The translations under genes were made by a program, and so were the position numbers. From Microbacterium sp. SA39 (GTDB lineage Bacteria; Actinomycetota; Actinomycetes; Actinomycetales; Microbacteriaceae), in assembly GCF_000967865.1 (NCBI RefSeq), contig NZ_JXRU01000033.1, positions 62,001 through 126,000 on the forward strand: a stretch of DNA of 64,000 nucleotides, read 5' to 3'. Shown piece after piece: positions 52,392-60,338 of the stretch; the first letter of the stretch is position 1; every line of letters begins with the position of its first letter. Under the pieces are notes generated by a model, which was not told the origin of the DNA, did no database searches, and saw only the letters and a list, made by a program, of their open reading frames with translations.

Positions 52392-52683
52392 TGACATCCG
52401 CGTCGTGATCGCGGTGGTGCGCTCGGGCGGCATCGCCGGCATCCGCCGTCAGTGGCGGGTCGAGGCGGAGGCGCCCGACGCCGATGACTGGATCACCCTG
52501 ATCGACAGCTGCCCCTGGGATCAGGAAGCGGATGCCGCGGCCGGGGCCGACCGGTTCGTCTGGAGCATCCGCGCCCGCACACCCTCGGAACGACGCGAGA
52601 GAGAGCTCAGCGACTCCGAGGTCGACGGCCCGTGGCGCGAGCTCGTCGATGCGGTGCGCGCGGCGTCGCGCCGCGAGAGCTGA
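52369..52683 (+). CDS. Emfourin-type protealysin inhibitor
   Basis: 104 residues (ATG at 52369; an ATG at 52363 is also possible). The start codon lies inside the protease 3'-end remnant, as expected for a translationally coupled protease-inhibitor pair. The sequence 'VIAVVRSGGIAGIRRQWRVE' and 'RFVWSIRARTPSERRERELS' fits the small emfourin family of intracellular M4-protease inhibitors. It should bind the protease encoded at 48332. The distance and the intervening genes are unusual. Confidence 0.78.
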   Translation: MSESPPPTDIRVVIAVVRSGGIAGIRRQWRVEAEAPDADDWITLIDSCPWDQEADAAAGADRFVWSIRARTPSERRERELSDSEVDGPWRELVDAVRAASRRES

Positions 52684-52754
52684 CGCCCGCGGCATCCGAT
52701 CAATCGGGTGTGAATCGCTCGGGTCTCCCGTCGGGCGGGGCGACAATGGGTCGC

Positions 52755-52982
52755 ATGGGAATGTTCGAGCAGCGCAAGGAAGAAGAGAACCAATGGGCGG
52801 GCCTTCCGTCCGAGCCGCTCGACCGCGGAGCCGCCGATGTGCTCGACACGGCGCCTCCGGTCGATCCGATGGCGCTCGGTCTCGGTGCGCAGGTGACTTC
52901 GATCGTCTTCCCGGTCGCGCCGCAGGTGCCGGATGCCGTCTCGACGGAGAACAGTGAGCCGGAGGACGAGACCGACGACTGA
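52755..52982 (+). CDS. Small acidic hypothetical protein
   Basis: 75 residues. It begins 'MFEQRKEEENQWAGLPSEPL' after a short start and ends in an acidic tail. There is no known domain. A GACAAT hexamer is 7 nt before the ATG at 52755. Starts at 52746 and 52761 are alternatives. It resembles conserved unknown actinobacterial proteins by look only. Confidence 0.6.
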   Translation: MGMFEQRKEEENQWAGLPSEPLDRGAADVLDTAPPVDPMALGLGAQVTSIVFPVAPQVPDAVSTENSEPEDETDD

Positions 52983-53042
52983 CGTCGGTCGGGCTGCGTC
53001 TCTCGCCGCTCGCCCTGGTCGGGCTGCGTCGCCCGCCGCGGC

Positions 53043-53048
53043 TACGGT
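53043..53048 (+). promoter_or_regulatory. -10 hexamer TACGGT of rnhA
   Basis: TACGGT is 6 nt before the ATG at 53055, a leaderless start. Confidence 0.5.
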
Positions 53049-53054
53049 GGAAGG

Positions 53055-53783
53055 ATGACGATCACCGCCGCCGCAGACGGCTCCGCCCTGGGCAACCCCG
53101 GCCCCAACGGGTGGGCCTGGTACATCGACGACGACAACTGGGCGGCGGGCGGGTCCGCGCACGGCACGAACAATCAGGGCGAGCTCCAGGCCGTCCTCGA
53201 ACTGCTGAAGGCCACCGCCGGCACCGACGAGAAGCTGCACATCTGGTGCGACAGCCGATACGTGATCGACTCGGTGACCAAGTGGATGCCGGGATGGAAG
53301 CGCAAGGGCTGGCGCAAGTCCGACGGCGGCCCGGTGCTCAACCGCGACCTGCTCGAGGGCATCGACGAGGCCATGCGCGGACGCGACGTGCAGTTCTCCT
53401 GGGTGAAGGGCCACGCCGGCGACGAGCTCAACGAAGCAGCCGACGAGCGCGCGAACGCCGCAGCGAACGCGTACAAGAACAAGCAGGAGCCGCGCCGCGG
53501 GCCGGGCTTCACACGAGCGACGGATGCCGGGGCCGCCGTCGCGGCATCCGCTCCGATCGCCGCGAGCGCAGGCTCCCCCGCGACGCCGCCGCCGGCCGCA
53601 CGGGCCGCGACGGCCGAGCCGCTCTGGGCCGAGGCATCCGATCTGCTCGACGGTCTGGACGCCCCCGTCGACGACCCGATCGAGGTGCGCCTCGCGCTCA
53701 CCGGCGACGAGCACGCGCGACTCCGCGATCGTGCCGAGGCGCAGGGCGTGACCCTGGAAGAGGCGCTCCGCCGCCTGATCTGA
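53055..53783 (+). CDS. rnhA: Ribonuclease HI with C-terminal extension
   Basis: 242 residues. RNase H catalytic acids are Asp8 ('AADGSALGNPGPNGW'), Glu43 ('NNQGELQAV'), Asp66 ('WCDSRYVID') and Asp130 ('ADERAN'), with His120 in 'WVKGHAGDELNE'. It removes RNA from RNA-DNA hybrids. Residues about 150-205 are an Ala/Pro-rich linker. The last 35 residues ('EVRLALTGDEHARLRDRAEA' and 'TLEEALRRLI') look like a ribbon-helix-helix DNA-binding unit, an addition not found in E. coli RNase HI. Confidence 0.93.
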   Translation: MTITAAADGSALGNPGPNGWAWYIDDDNWAAGGSAHGTNNQGELQAVLELLKATAGTDEKLHIWCDSRYVIDSVTKWMPGWKRKGWRKSDGGPVLNRDLLEGIDEAMRGRDVQFSWVKGHAGDELNEAADERANAAANAYKNKQEPRRGPGFTRATDAGAAVAASAPIAASAGSPATPPPAARAATAEPLWAEASDLLDGLDAPVDDPIEVRLALTGDEHARLRDRAEAQGVTLEEALRRLI

Positions 53784-53799
53784 CAGCGGATGCCAGGCG

Positions 53800-53805
53800 T
53801 ACACT
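53800..53805 (+). promoter_or_regulatory. -10 hexamer TACACT of the DoxX-like gene
   Basis: TACACT is 6 nt before the ATG at 53812. Confidence 0.5.
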
Positions 53806-53811
53806 CGCATC

Positions 53812-54201
53812 ATGTCGACTACCGCCCGCATGATCGGCCGTATCTTCCTGGGTTCCTCCCTCGTCTTCGCCGGCGTCTCGCACCTCACCTTCGCGCGTGA
53901 GGAGTTCCAGGCGCAGGTGCCCGAGTCGCTGCCGCTCGATCCCGACGTGACCGTGGTCGCCTCAGGGGTGGCCGAAGTGGCGCTCGGTTCCGCGCTGCTC
54001 TGGGCGCACGGCCACCGGCGGCGCGTCGGCATCATCGCCGCGCTGTTCTTCGTCGCGGTGTTCCCGGGGAACCTGGCGCAGTGGATGCACCATCGCGACG
54101 GCTTCGGGCTCGACACCGAGATGAAGCGCTTCGTGCGCCTGTTCTTCCAGCCCGTGCTCGTCGCGCTGGCCCTCTGGTCCACGCGCGAACCTCGTCGCTG
54201 A
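53812..54201 (+). CDS. DoxX-like membrane protein
   Basis: 129 residues with four hydrophobic segments and 'RIFLGSSLVFAGVSHL' at the start, 'FPGNLAQWMHHRDGFGLDTE' in the middle and 'FVRLFFQPVLVALALW' near the end, as in the DoxX-like family. These small membrane proteins have been linked to redox or thiol stress; the role here is not known. It is a single gene with a leaderless start. Confidence 0.82.
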   Translation: MSTTARMIGRIFLGSSLVFAGVSHLTFAREEFQAQVPESLPLDPDVTVVASGVAEVALGSALLWAHGHRRRVGIIAALFFVAVFPGNLAQWMHHRDGFGLDTEMKRFVRLFFQPVLVALALWSTREPRR

Positions 54202-54217
54202 CGGTCACTCCTCGCCC

Positions 54218-54280
54218 CGCGAAATCAGGCAGACACCTCGAATCAGGCGCGTTCCCGCGATTGCGGCCTGATTCCGCGCG
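54218..54280. repeat. Intergenic inverted repeat (left-left-right)
   Basis: CGCGAAATCAGGC (54218-54230), CGAATCAGGCGCG (54239-54251) and GCCTGATTCCGCGCG (54266-54280). It lies between convergent DoxX-like and monooxygenase genes and is a likely terminator. Confidence 0.75.
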
Positions 54281-54326
54281 GACGCCTGAGCCGGCGTGCC
54301 CGATGCCGCCGTCAGAGTCGCTCGGG

Positions 54327-55493
54327 TCACGCCCCCAGCCCGACGAACCGGCCCGTCATCCGCGTCAGGGCGGGGTGGTCGCGCAGCATCCGCAACGGAC
54401 GAGGCAACGGCGCCCCCGGTTGCGTCGTGGTCAGCAGCGGACGCTGCATCTGACGCTGCACCGCCTGGGTGACGATGACCGGCCACGCCCGGCGCCGCTG
54501 GACCCGGCGGAGGTCGCGAGGAAGCGGCGCCCGGTTCTCCAACACCGGCCCGAGGATACGAGCCGTGGTCACGGCATCCTGAATCGCGAGGTTGATGCCG
54601 ACGCCTCCGGCCGGCGACATCGCGTGCGCGGAGTCGCCGATGCACAGCAGCCCGTCGACGTACCAGCGGCGCAGCCGTTCGAGCCGCACCCGCAGCAGGT
54701 GCACGTCGTCGCGGGTCAGGCTGGCTGCGGCCTCGCCGAGGCGGGGCGAGATCCGACGGAGGCGCGCGATCATCTCGGGCACGTCCTCGGCTTCTCCCGT
54801 CCAGGTGCCGGCCGGGATGACGTGTGCGATCTGGAAGAAGTCGCCGCGATCGATCGTGATGATCATGCCCGCCCCCGCCTGGACGAACGGGTAGGCCTCG
54901 CCCTCGTGCTTCGGCAGGCGGAACCACAGCACGTCCATGGCGGCGGCCACCTCCGTCGGCGCCAACCCCGCGGCCGTCCGGACCTCGGAGTCCCGACCGG
55001 ATGCATCGACGACGAGCCGTGCACGGATCTCGACGGCACCTTCGGGGCCAGTGCCGGTGACGCCGGTGATCCGTCCACCCTCCCTGACAACGCCGTCGAT
55101 GCGGGTCGAGCGGAGCAGGTGGAAGCCCGGATGCCGACCCGCGGCGTCGGCCAGCAGATCGAGGAAGTCCCACTGCGGCATGAAGGTCATGACCTTGCGC
55201 GCGGTGGGAAGGTGGGCGAAGTCCGCGAGGGTGAGCTCGGTGCCGTGCCAGCTGAGGGTGACTCGCGACATGTCGGCATGCGGCCTCTGCAGGAACTCGT
55301 CGAGGAGGCCGAGCTGCCCGAGCAGTTGCTGCGTCGACGGGTGGATCGTGTCGCCGCGGAAGTCCCGGAGGAAGTCGGCGTGCTTCTCGACGACCGTGAC
55401 GTCGAGCCCGCGCCGGGCGAGCAGCAGCCCCAGCATGAGACCGGCGGGTCCACCGCCGACGATGATGCAGTCGGTGTCGCTTCGCGTGTCCAT
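54327..55493 (-). CDS. FAD-dependent monooxygenase (PHBH/UbiH type)
   Basis: 388 residues. FAD motifs: 'CIIVGGGPAGLMLGLLLARR' (GxGxxG), 'RLVVDASGRDSEVR' (DG-like), and 'LLCIGDSAHAMSPAGGVGIN' (GD motif). This is the aromatic-ring hydroxylase or PHBH family. It is divergent from a TetR regulator, with starts only 37 bp apart. The substrate is unknown; a role against an aromatic compound or drug is possible. Confidence 0.88.
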   Translation of the reverse strand: MDTRSDTDCIIVGGGPAGLMLGLLLARRGLDVTVVEKHADFLRDFRGDTIHPSTQQLLGQLGLLDEFLQRPHADMSRVTLSWHGTELTLADFAHLPTARKVMTFMPQWDFLDLLADAAGRHPGFHLLRSTRIDGVVREGGRITGVTGTGPEGAVEIRARLVVDASGRDSEVRTAAGLAPTEVAAAMDVLWFRLPKHEGEAYPFVQAGAGMIITIDRGDFFQIAHVIPAGTWTGEAEDVPEMIARLRRISPRLGEAAASLTRDDVHLLRVRLERLRRWYVDGLLCIGDSAHAMSPAGGVGINLAIQDAVTTARILGPVLENRAPLPRDLRRVQRRRAWPVIVTQAVQRQMQRPLLTTTQPGAPLPRPLRMLRDHPALTRMTGRFVGLGA

Positions 55494-55530
55494 GCTCACA
55501 GCGTCTTGCAGCGAGTGCGACGATGCGAGC

Positions 55531-56088
55531 ATGGTCAATAAACGCCCCGGGCGCCCGCGAGGGTCGTCGACGGCGCAGCAACGATTGATGGATGCCGCAC
55601 AGCGGCATTTCGAGCGCGGTGATCTCAGCGAAGTCTCATCGAGAGACCTGGCCGCCGAGGTGGGTGTCAGCCACACGCTGGTCAATTATCACTTCGGCTC
55701 CCGCGACGGTCTCGTCGCCGCCGCCATCGCACTGCGCGCCGCCCCGCACGACGTCATCGCGCTCTCTCGCGATCGCGACGGCGTGATCGATCTGTCGCGT
55801 CTGGCGCACGGCATCCTGGCGGTGTGGGAGCACCCGGAGCATGGCGCACGGCTCGCGGGTTTCGCGCGCCGCCTCGCGACCGGCGACGGGTCCGCCGGAT
55901 CGATCAGCGAGTACATCCAGCACGCGGTCTTCCAGCCGCTCGTCGACGACTTCGGTCGCGAGCACGCGCGTCGTATCGCGGTCGCCGTCGTCGGCTTCGT
56001 CTTCGGCCGCTACGTGCTGACGCTCCCGATGTTCACCGCCCCGTCCCGCGACGAGGCCGGACACCTGCTTCTCGCGATGATCCGCTGA
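55531..56088 (+). CDS. TetR-family transcriptional regulator
   Basis: 185 residues from the ATG at 55531. The N-terminus has 'RPGRPRGSSTAQQRLMDAAQ' and a helix-turn-helix 'VSSRDLAAEVGVSHTLVNYH' followed by 'FGSRDGLVAA', the standard TetR pattern. The ligand domain is helical. It probably represses the divergent monooxygenase gene. The divergent promoters overlap closely. Confidence 0.9.
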   Translation: MVNKRPGRPRGSSTAQQRLMDAAQRHFERGDLSEVSSRDLAAEVGVSHTLVNYHFGSRDGLVAAAIALRAAPHDVIALSRDRDGVIDLSRLAHGILAVWEHPEHGARLAGFARRLATGDGSAGSISEYIQHAVFQPLVDDFGREHARRIAVAVVGFVFGRYVLTLPMFTAPSRDEAGHLLLAMIR

Positions 56089-56123
56089 GCGGCTCTTCGG
56101 ACGACGATCCGTAGACTCGGCTG

Positions 56124-56150
56124 ATGGCATGGACGGTGACGCGACGGTGA
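56124..56150 (+). other. Possible 8-codon leader peptide before the Pr6Pr gene
   Basis: TAGACT (56112-56117) is 6 nt before an ATG at 56124 that encodes MAWTVTRR. Its TGA overlaps an in-frame GTG (56147) of the membrane protein gene as GTGA. This could be a coupled leader; alternatively the ATG at 56129 is used directly. Confidence 0.3.
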
Positions 56151-56851
56151 AGGCCCGCACGGTCTTCGGCGTGCTCCGCCTCGGTGCCGCCGCCATCTGC
56201 CTCGTCTCGTTGATCCACCGGCTGGCCTGGGGTCTCGCGTCGAACACGATCGCCAGCCAGAACTTCTTCGCCTACCTGACGAATCAGTCCAACATCGCCT
56301 TCGTGGTGCTGCTGATCATCGCCGGCGTCATCGCGCTGCGTCGTGCGGAGGACCCGCGGTGGCTCACGGTCGCCCTCGCACTGGTGCTCTCCTGGACGAT
56401 CACGGCCGGCATCGTGTTCGCGGTGATGGTCTGGCAGGGCGGCGAGCGCGGCATCCGCATCGATGTGCCGTGGTCGGATCAGGTGCTCCATTTCTGGCTG
56501 CCGGCGTGCACGATCGCCGCGTGGGCGCTGGCGCCGGGGCATCGCTCCGTGCCGTGGCGGGTCGTGCCGATCACCCTGGCCTACCCGCTCCTCTGGGGAG
56601 CTTTCACGCTGTGGCGCGGCCCCCTCATCGGCTGGTACCCGTACTACTTCCTCGACCCGCGGCAGGTCAGCGGGCCGGCGGAGTTCCTCGCGTTCTCCGG
56701 AGTGGCTCTCGCGGTGTTCGCGCTGGTCGCCTCGGGACTCGTGCTGATCAGTAGGATGCCGACGCGGGAGGCGTGGCGTGCTCCTGCATCCGAGGCGCGG
56801 GCGCACCCAGATCGCGACGAGCTGGCGCTGAGCGCGCGTCAGGGCGCGTAG
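56129..56851 (+). CDS. Pr6Pr-family membrane protein
   Basis: 240 residues (ATG 56129; GTG 56147 is an alternative). Six hydrophobic segments and 'FAYLTNQSNIAFVV' followed by 'LPACTIAAWAL' are typical of the Pr6Pr/FAR-17a-AIG1-like integral membrane family. In eukaryotes, AIG1/ADTRP relatives hydrolyse fatty-acid esters of hydroxy fatty acids; no such activity is proven here. It overlaps the convergent amine-oxidase-like gene by 13 bases. Confidence 0.82.
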   Translation: MDGDATVKARTVFGVLRLGAAAICLVSLIHRLAWGLASNTIASQNFFAYLTNQSNIAFVVLLIIAGVIALRRAEDPRWLTVALALVLSWTITAGIVFAVMVWQGGERGIRIDVPWSDQVLHFWLPACTIAAWALAPGHRSVPWRVVPITLAYPLLWGAFTLWRGPLIGWYPYYFLDPRQVSGPAEFLAFSGVALAVFALVASGLVLISRMPTREAWRAPASEARAHPDRDELALSARQGA

Positions 56852-58194
56852 ATCGCGAGCGACGCCAGCGCCGACTCGAGCGCCTCGGTGTCGTCGAGCG
56901 CGGCGAACTCCTCGGCGGCGGCACCGCCGACGATCCCCACCAGGATGTTCTCGCCCGTCGCAGGGCGCATATTGACCCAGGTGCGGATGCCGACATCGGC
57001 ACCCACCGTGTGCCAGATCGCGGCATCCGTGTCCCAGAACGGCTCATCGAACTGCAGCCAGATCGTCTCGATGCGTCCCATGCCGAGCGCGCCGATGGCG
57101 GTGCGGTTGACGAAGGGCAGCGGCGGGACGAACTCGATGTCCTGCTCCTGCAGCACACCGAGCGGCACGGTCACCACGACGCGGTCGAACGACAGCGCCT
57201 CGCCCGTGCCGAGCCGCACGCTCGCGCCGGTGTCGTCGTACGCGAGCCGGCTGATCGGCGAGGACAGCGAGACTTTCACGCCGTCGAGGGCGTCCTCGAC
57301 GAGGGGGGTGAGATCGTCACGCGCACCCGCCACGGGCGCCGCCGGAAGCAGTGGCGGGAACCAGCTGGACAGCTCGGCGGCATCCGCGCCCGCCGTCGTC
57401 GCGAGGTAGGCGAGGAGCGCTGCGGTCGACGGGTCCTCGGGGTCGGCACCCGCGTCGACGAGCGCGTCCGTCAGCGAGACATCGGCGGGGGCCGCCTGCG
57501 CTGAGGCGATCGCGGCCTGCAGCGGCTGCGGGTCGACCGGATCGGTCTCCCCCTCCGGCGCCTGCCACTGCTCGGGGGTGAGGTCGACGGTGCCGATCTC
57601 CCAGGCCTCCATCCGGCGGCGCAGGTCATCGTCGGCCTCGGCGAAGAGCCAGGCACCGAGCTGCACGGGCATCGGCCAGGAGTCGTCGGTCACCGAGTGG
57701 ACACGGCCGCCGATGCGATCGCGCGCCTCGAAGACCGTGACCTGCAGGTCGGCAGCCGCGAGACGAGCAGCGACCGTCGCGCCGGCGAGGCCTGCACCGA
57801 TGATGGCGACGCGCTCTCCCGGCTCGGCGACGTCTTCGACCTCATCCGCCGCGCGAGCCCCGGATCGGATCGCGCCGCGCATGGTGCCTGGTTCGTCGGC
57901 GTCCGTCGCCTCGCCGGCGAAGAACAGGCGGTCGCCGACGGGCCGGGCGAGCTGGGATCGGGTCTCGGCGAGGACGCCGACCGGGGTGAAGCTCACGGCG
58001 CCGTAGGAGAACGGGTCGGTGGTCCAGGTGCTGCGGCGGCGGGCGGACGGCTCTGGGATGCCCGGCTGCGGCTTCGGTTCGCGGGTCGGCGTCGGGGTGG
58101 GCGTGGGCTCAGGGTCCGGTGTGCACGACGCCAGGAGCACCGAGACGGCACCGACTCCGGCGCCCATGAGCAGAGTGCGGCGCGTGATCCTCAT
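56839..58194 (-). CDS. Flavin amine oxidase-like protein, apparently circularly permuted, Tat lipoprotein
   Basis: 451 residues. The N-terminus has a twin-arginine signal 'TRRTLLMG' and lipobox 'LASC' (Cys24), then a Pro/Thr linker. Residues about 47-115 carry what is normally the C-terminal end of monoamine-oxidase-type enzymes: 'STWTTDPFSYGAVSF', then 'LFFAGEATD' and 'GTMRGAIRSGARAADEV'. Only after this comes the FAD-binding start 'VAIIGAGLAGATVAARLAA' (about 128-146) and 'FEARDRIGGRVHS'. The protein ends at 'ALASLAIYAP', where normal members continue into the 'DPFSYG' part. A TAAAGT hexamer lies 9 nt before the ATG. It is predicted to be exported folded and attached outside. Its substrate is unknown. 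Confidence 0.85.
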   Translation of the reverse strand: MRITRRTLLMGAGVGAVSVLLASCTPDPEPTPTPTPTREPKPQPGIPEPSARRRSTWTTDPFSYGAVSFTPVGVLAETRSQLARPVGDRLFFAGEATDADEPGTMRGAIRSGARAADEVEDVAEPGERVAIIGAGLAGATVAARLAAADLQVTVFEARDRIGGRVHSVTDDSWPMPVQLGAWLFAEADDDLRRRMEAWEIGTVDLTPEQWQAPEGETDPVDPQPLQAAIASAQAAPADVSLTDALVDAGADPEDPSTAALLAYLATTAGADAAELSSWFPPLLPAAPVAGARDDLTPLVEDALDGVKVSLSSPISRLAYDDTGASVRLGTGEALSFDRVVVTVPLGVLQEQDIEFVPPLPFVNRTAIGALGMGRIETIWLQFDEPFWDTDAAIWHTVGADVGIRTWVNMRPATGENILVGIVGGAAAEEFAALDDTEALESALASLAIYAP

Positions 58195-58244
58195 CGTGTC
58201 GCCACTTTATCCCGCCCGGGTGGTTCGAGCGACAGCATCCGAGC

Positions 58245-58329
58245 GTTCACAACTCAGCAAGAATCTCGCGGCGACGGCAGAAACCGGCCGATCCGGGCGG
58301 ATCGGCCGGTTTCTGACTGAATTGTGAAC
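58245..58329. repeat. Intergenic inverted repeat, family A copy 5
   Basis: Arms GTTCACAACTCAGCAAGAA (58245-58263) and TTCTGACTGAATTGTGAAC (58311-58329), with a 47-nt spacer that contains a strong nested stem (AAACCGGCCGATC with GATCGGCCGGTTT). It ends 3 bp before the SRPBCC stop codon. Confidence 0.8.
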
Positions 58330-58331
58330 GG

Positions 58332-59309
58332 TCAGACGGTGAGCAGCTCCTGCTCGAGTCGCGCGTACGAGGCCTCCATGCCGTCGGCCATGCCGGTGGC
58401 GAGGATCATGTCGCGCGTCTCCTTGTCGGGATACTCGATGTAGAGCGTGATGAGCGTCGCGCCGTCCTCCTCGTAGAGGTTCAGGTCGTTGAGCGTCTCG
58501 ACCGGCATCCCGATCATCCGCTCGGTCTGCACGGACCGGCGCGGGGCGTCGATGACCAGCGCCTCGCCCTCGAATCCGAACGGCTCACCCTCGGTGTCGC
58601 CGACCGGCGCCCACGAGGTGCGGTGCGTCTGGCCGACCTCGGTGGCGACGATGCACTCCGTCATCTCCCAGCCGTCGGGGCCGAGCAGCCACTGCTTCAT
58701 CAGCTCCGGCTCGTTGTGGGCGCGCCAGACCAGCTCGCGCGGACCCTCGACGAGGCGGGTGATGCGCACATGCACGTCGTCGAGCAGGTCGACGGTCAGC
58801 CCCTTGCCCTGGGCGTACTCGCGGAGGTCCTGCAGCACGATGTCGAGCTGCGACATCGCCAGCTTGAGGCCTTCGACCTGGCCCATCGACACGACCTGCT
58901 CGATCGCGTCGACCGAGGCGAAGTGACTCGTCGTCACCATGCGGGTACCGGCATCCGTCGGCTCGAAGGCGAACGACATCCGCTGGGCGGGGAAGCCCTC
59001 GAGCGGCTTTCCGTCTTCGTCCACGAAGGAATCGAGCACCTCGAAGCGGTGCGGCGCCTCGATCGAGAGGAACTCCCACGAGCCGGAGGAGCGCTCACCG
59101 CGCGGACCGTTCATCGTGTACTGGGCTCGTCCGCCGACGGTGTGGTCCCATTCGCTGAAGGTCGCCGGCCATCCGGGAGGGCCCCAGAAGCGCTCGAGCT
59201 GGCGCGGGTCGCTGTATGCGCTCCACACCCGTTCGACGGGTGCCGCGAAATCGGCCACGACCGTCATGGTCAGGTTCTCGGTGTCGGTGATGACGTCGGT
59301 GACAGGCAT
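58332..59309 (-). CDS. Tandem SRPBCC (AHSA1-type) protein
   Basis: 325 residues containing two AHSA1-type START domains: the first from 'VVADFAAPVERVWSAYSDPR' and 'FWGPPGWPATF', the second from 'ITRLVEGPRELVWRAHNEPE' and 'QWLLGPDGWEM'. It may bind a small hydrophobic ligand. It starts 2 bp after the ArsR gene and is surely cotranscribed with it. The two-domain form is a known actinobacterial arrangement. Confidence 0.88.
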   Translation of the reverse strand: MPVTDVITDTENLTMTVVADFAAPVERVWSAYSDPRQLERFWGPPGWPATFSEWDHTVGGRAQYTMNGPRGERSSGSWEFLSIEAPHRFEVLDSFVDEDGKPLEGFPAQRMSFAFEPTDAGTRMVTTSHFASVDAIEQVVSMGQVEGLKLAMSQLDIVLQDLREYAQGKGLTVDLLDDVHVRITRLVEGPRELVWRAHNEPELMKQWLLGPDGWEMTECIVATEVGQTHRTSWAPVGDTEGEPFGFEGEALVIDAPRRSVQTERMIGMPVETLNDLNLYEEDGATLITLYIEYPDKETRDMILATGMADGMEASYARLEQELLTV

Positions 59310-59311
59310 TG

Positions 59312-59689
59312 TCAGTCTCTTTCCTCAGGTCGGTCGTTCTTGTCGTCGGTGACGGCCGGCTCGGCGAGCAGGTCGTCGAGTCGGGCGATGCGCGACCGCC
59401 ACAGCTCTTCGTATCGGGCGAGGAGCGCCCTGGCGCGGGCGATCATCTCGGGGTTCGCGCGGACGAGCCGCTCGCGTCCCTCGGCGCGCTTGACGATGAG
59501 GTTCGCGGCTTCGAGCACGGCCACGTGCTTCTGCACTGCTGCGAACGACATCTCGTATTCGGATGCGAGGGTCGAGACGGACTGCTCCCGCTCGATCGTC
59601 CGGCGCAGGATGTCACGCCGGGTCGACGTCGCCAATGCGTGGAACACACGGTCGACCTCCGCTTCGCTGAGTTCTCTTTGTACAACCAT
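59312..59689 (-). CDS. ArsR-family repressor (SRPBCC-linked)
   Basis: 125 residues. Winged helix with 'FHALATSTRRDILRRTIERE' and 'YEMSFAAVQKHVAVLEAANL'. No metal-binding Cys or the alpha-5 zinc pattern is present, so it belongs to the branch usually paired with AHSA1 proteins. Its start codon lies inside a perfect palindrome (59681-59698), most likely its own operator. TAACCT ends 8 nt before the ATG, so the operator covers the transcription start. Confidence 0.9.
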   Translation of the reverse strand: MVVQRELSEAEVDRVFHALATSTRRDILRRTIEREQSVSTLASEYEMSFAAVQKHVAVLEAANLIVKRAEGRERLVRANPEMIARARALLARYEELWRSRIARLDDLLAEPAVTDDKNDRPEERD

Positions 59690-59698
59690 TTGGTTGTA
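59681..59698. promoter_or_regulatory. ArsR operator, perfect palindrome
   Basis: TACAACCATTTGGTTGTA spans the arsR start codon (CAT on the plus strand at 59687-59689) and abuts the -10 element. Confidence 0.75.
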
Positions 59699-59786
59699 GG
59701 TTAGAGCGAAGCGGATGCCGTGTCAAGAGGATTCTCGGGCAGGAGAGCGAGCGCCGAAGTTCGAATGTCGTCGGGCTGTGGTCCTG

Positions 59787-60338
59787 CTATCGCGCCGCGC
59801 CTGCGCGCACGAGAGCCTTGTGAACGGCGATCACGACGCCGCCGATCACCAATTCGCCGGCGACGCGCGCGGCGAAGGTGGCGATGAGCACCGGGGGGAC
59901 CAGGTGCTCGGGTGAGAAAACCGGAAGCGCGACGAAGAAGAGCACGACTCCGACTCCGGCCGCGGCCAGGAGGATACGACGGCTGCGCGTCGGCTTCTCT
60001 CGCCGCAACGGCAGCGAGAGGTCGAACGCCAGCCCTGCCAAAAGCATGGGCACGGCGGCGAGGGGACCGATCGGAGAGATCGCTGAGGTGAGGAGACCGG
60101 TCACGAAAGCCGTGAAGGTGGCCATCCCGGGAGTTCGGGTGACGATCCGGGCGAGAAACGGCATGAGGCTGTGCACGCCGGCGATCAGCGCATACGCCGG
60201 GGGCGCGGAGAGCGCGAGCACCGTCGTCAGCGGCACGACGGCGACGAACAGCAATGACTGCACGGCGCCGAATGCGGCACTCACCAGGAGTGCGCTCGTG
60301 CTTACGCGTCTGGGCGTCTCGACTCGGGCAAATTTCAC
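59787..60338 (-). CDS. Integral membrane protein, possible ECF-transporter S component
   Basis: 183 residues from the GTG at 60338, with five to six hydrophobic segments, small size, and 'VETPRRVSTSALLVSAAFGA' at the N-terminus, like some thiamine/HMP-type S components. No ECF ATPase or T-subunit gene is near. TAGGAT (60345-60350, minus strand) is 6 nt before the GTG, so it is leaderless. The family call is tentative. Confidence 0.5.
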   Translation of the reverse strand: MKFARVETPRRVSTSALLVSAAFGAVQSLLFVAVVPLTTVLALSAPPAYALIAGVHSLMPFLARIVTRTPGMATFTAFVTGLLTSAISPIGPLAAVPMLLAGLAFDLSLPLRREKPTRSRRILLAAAGVGVVLFFVALPVFSPEHLVPPVLIATFAARVAGELVIGGVVIAVHKALVRAGAAR

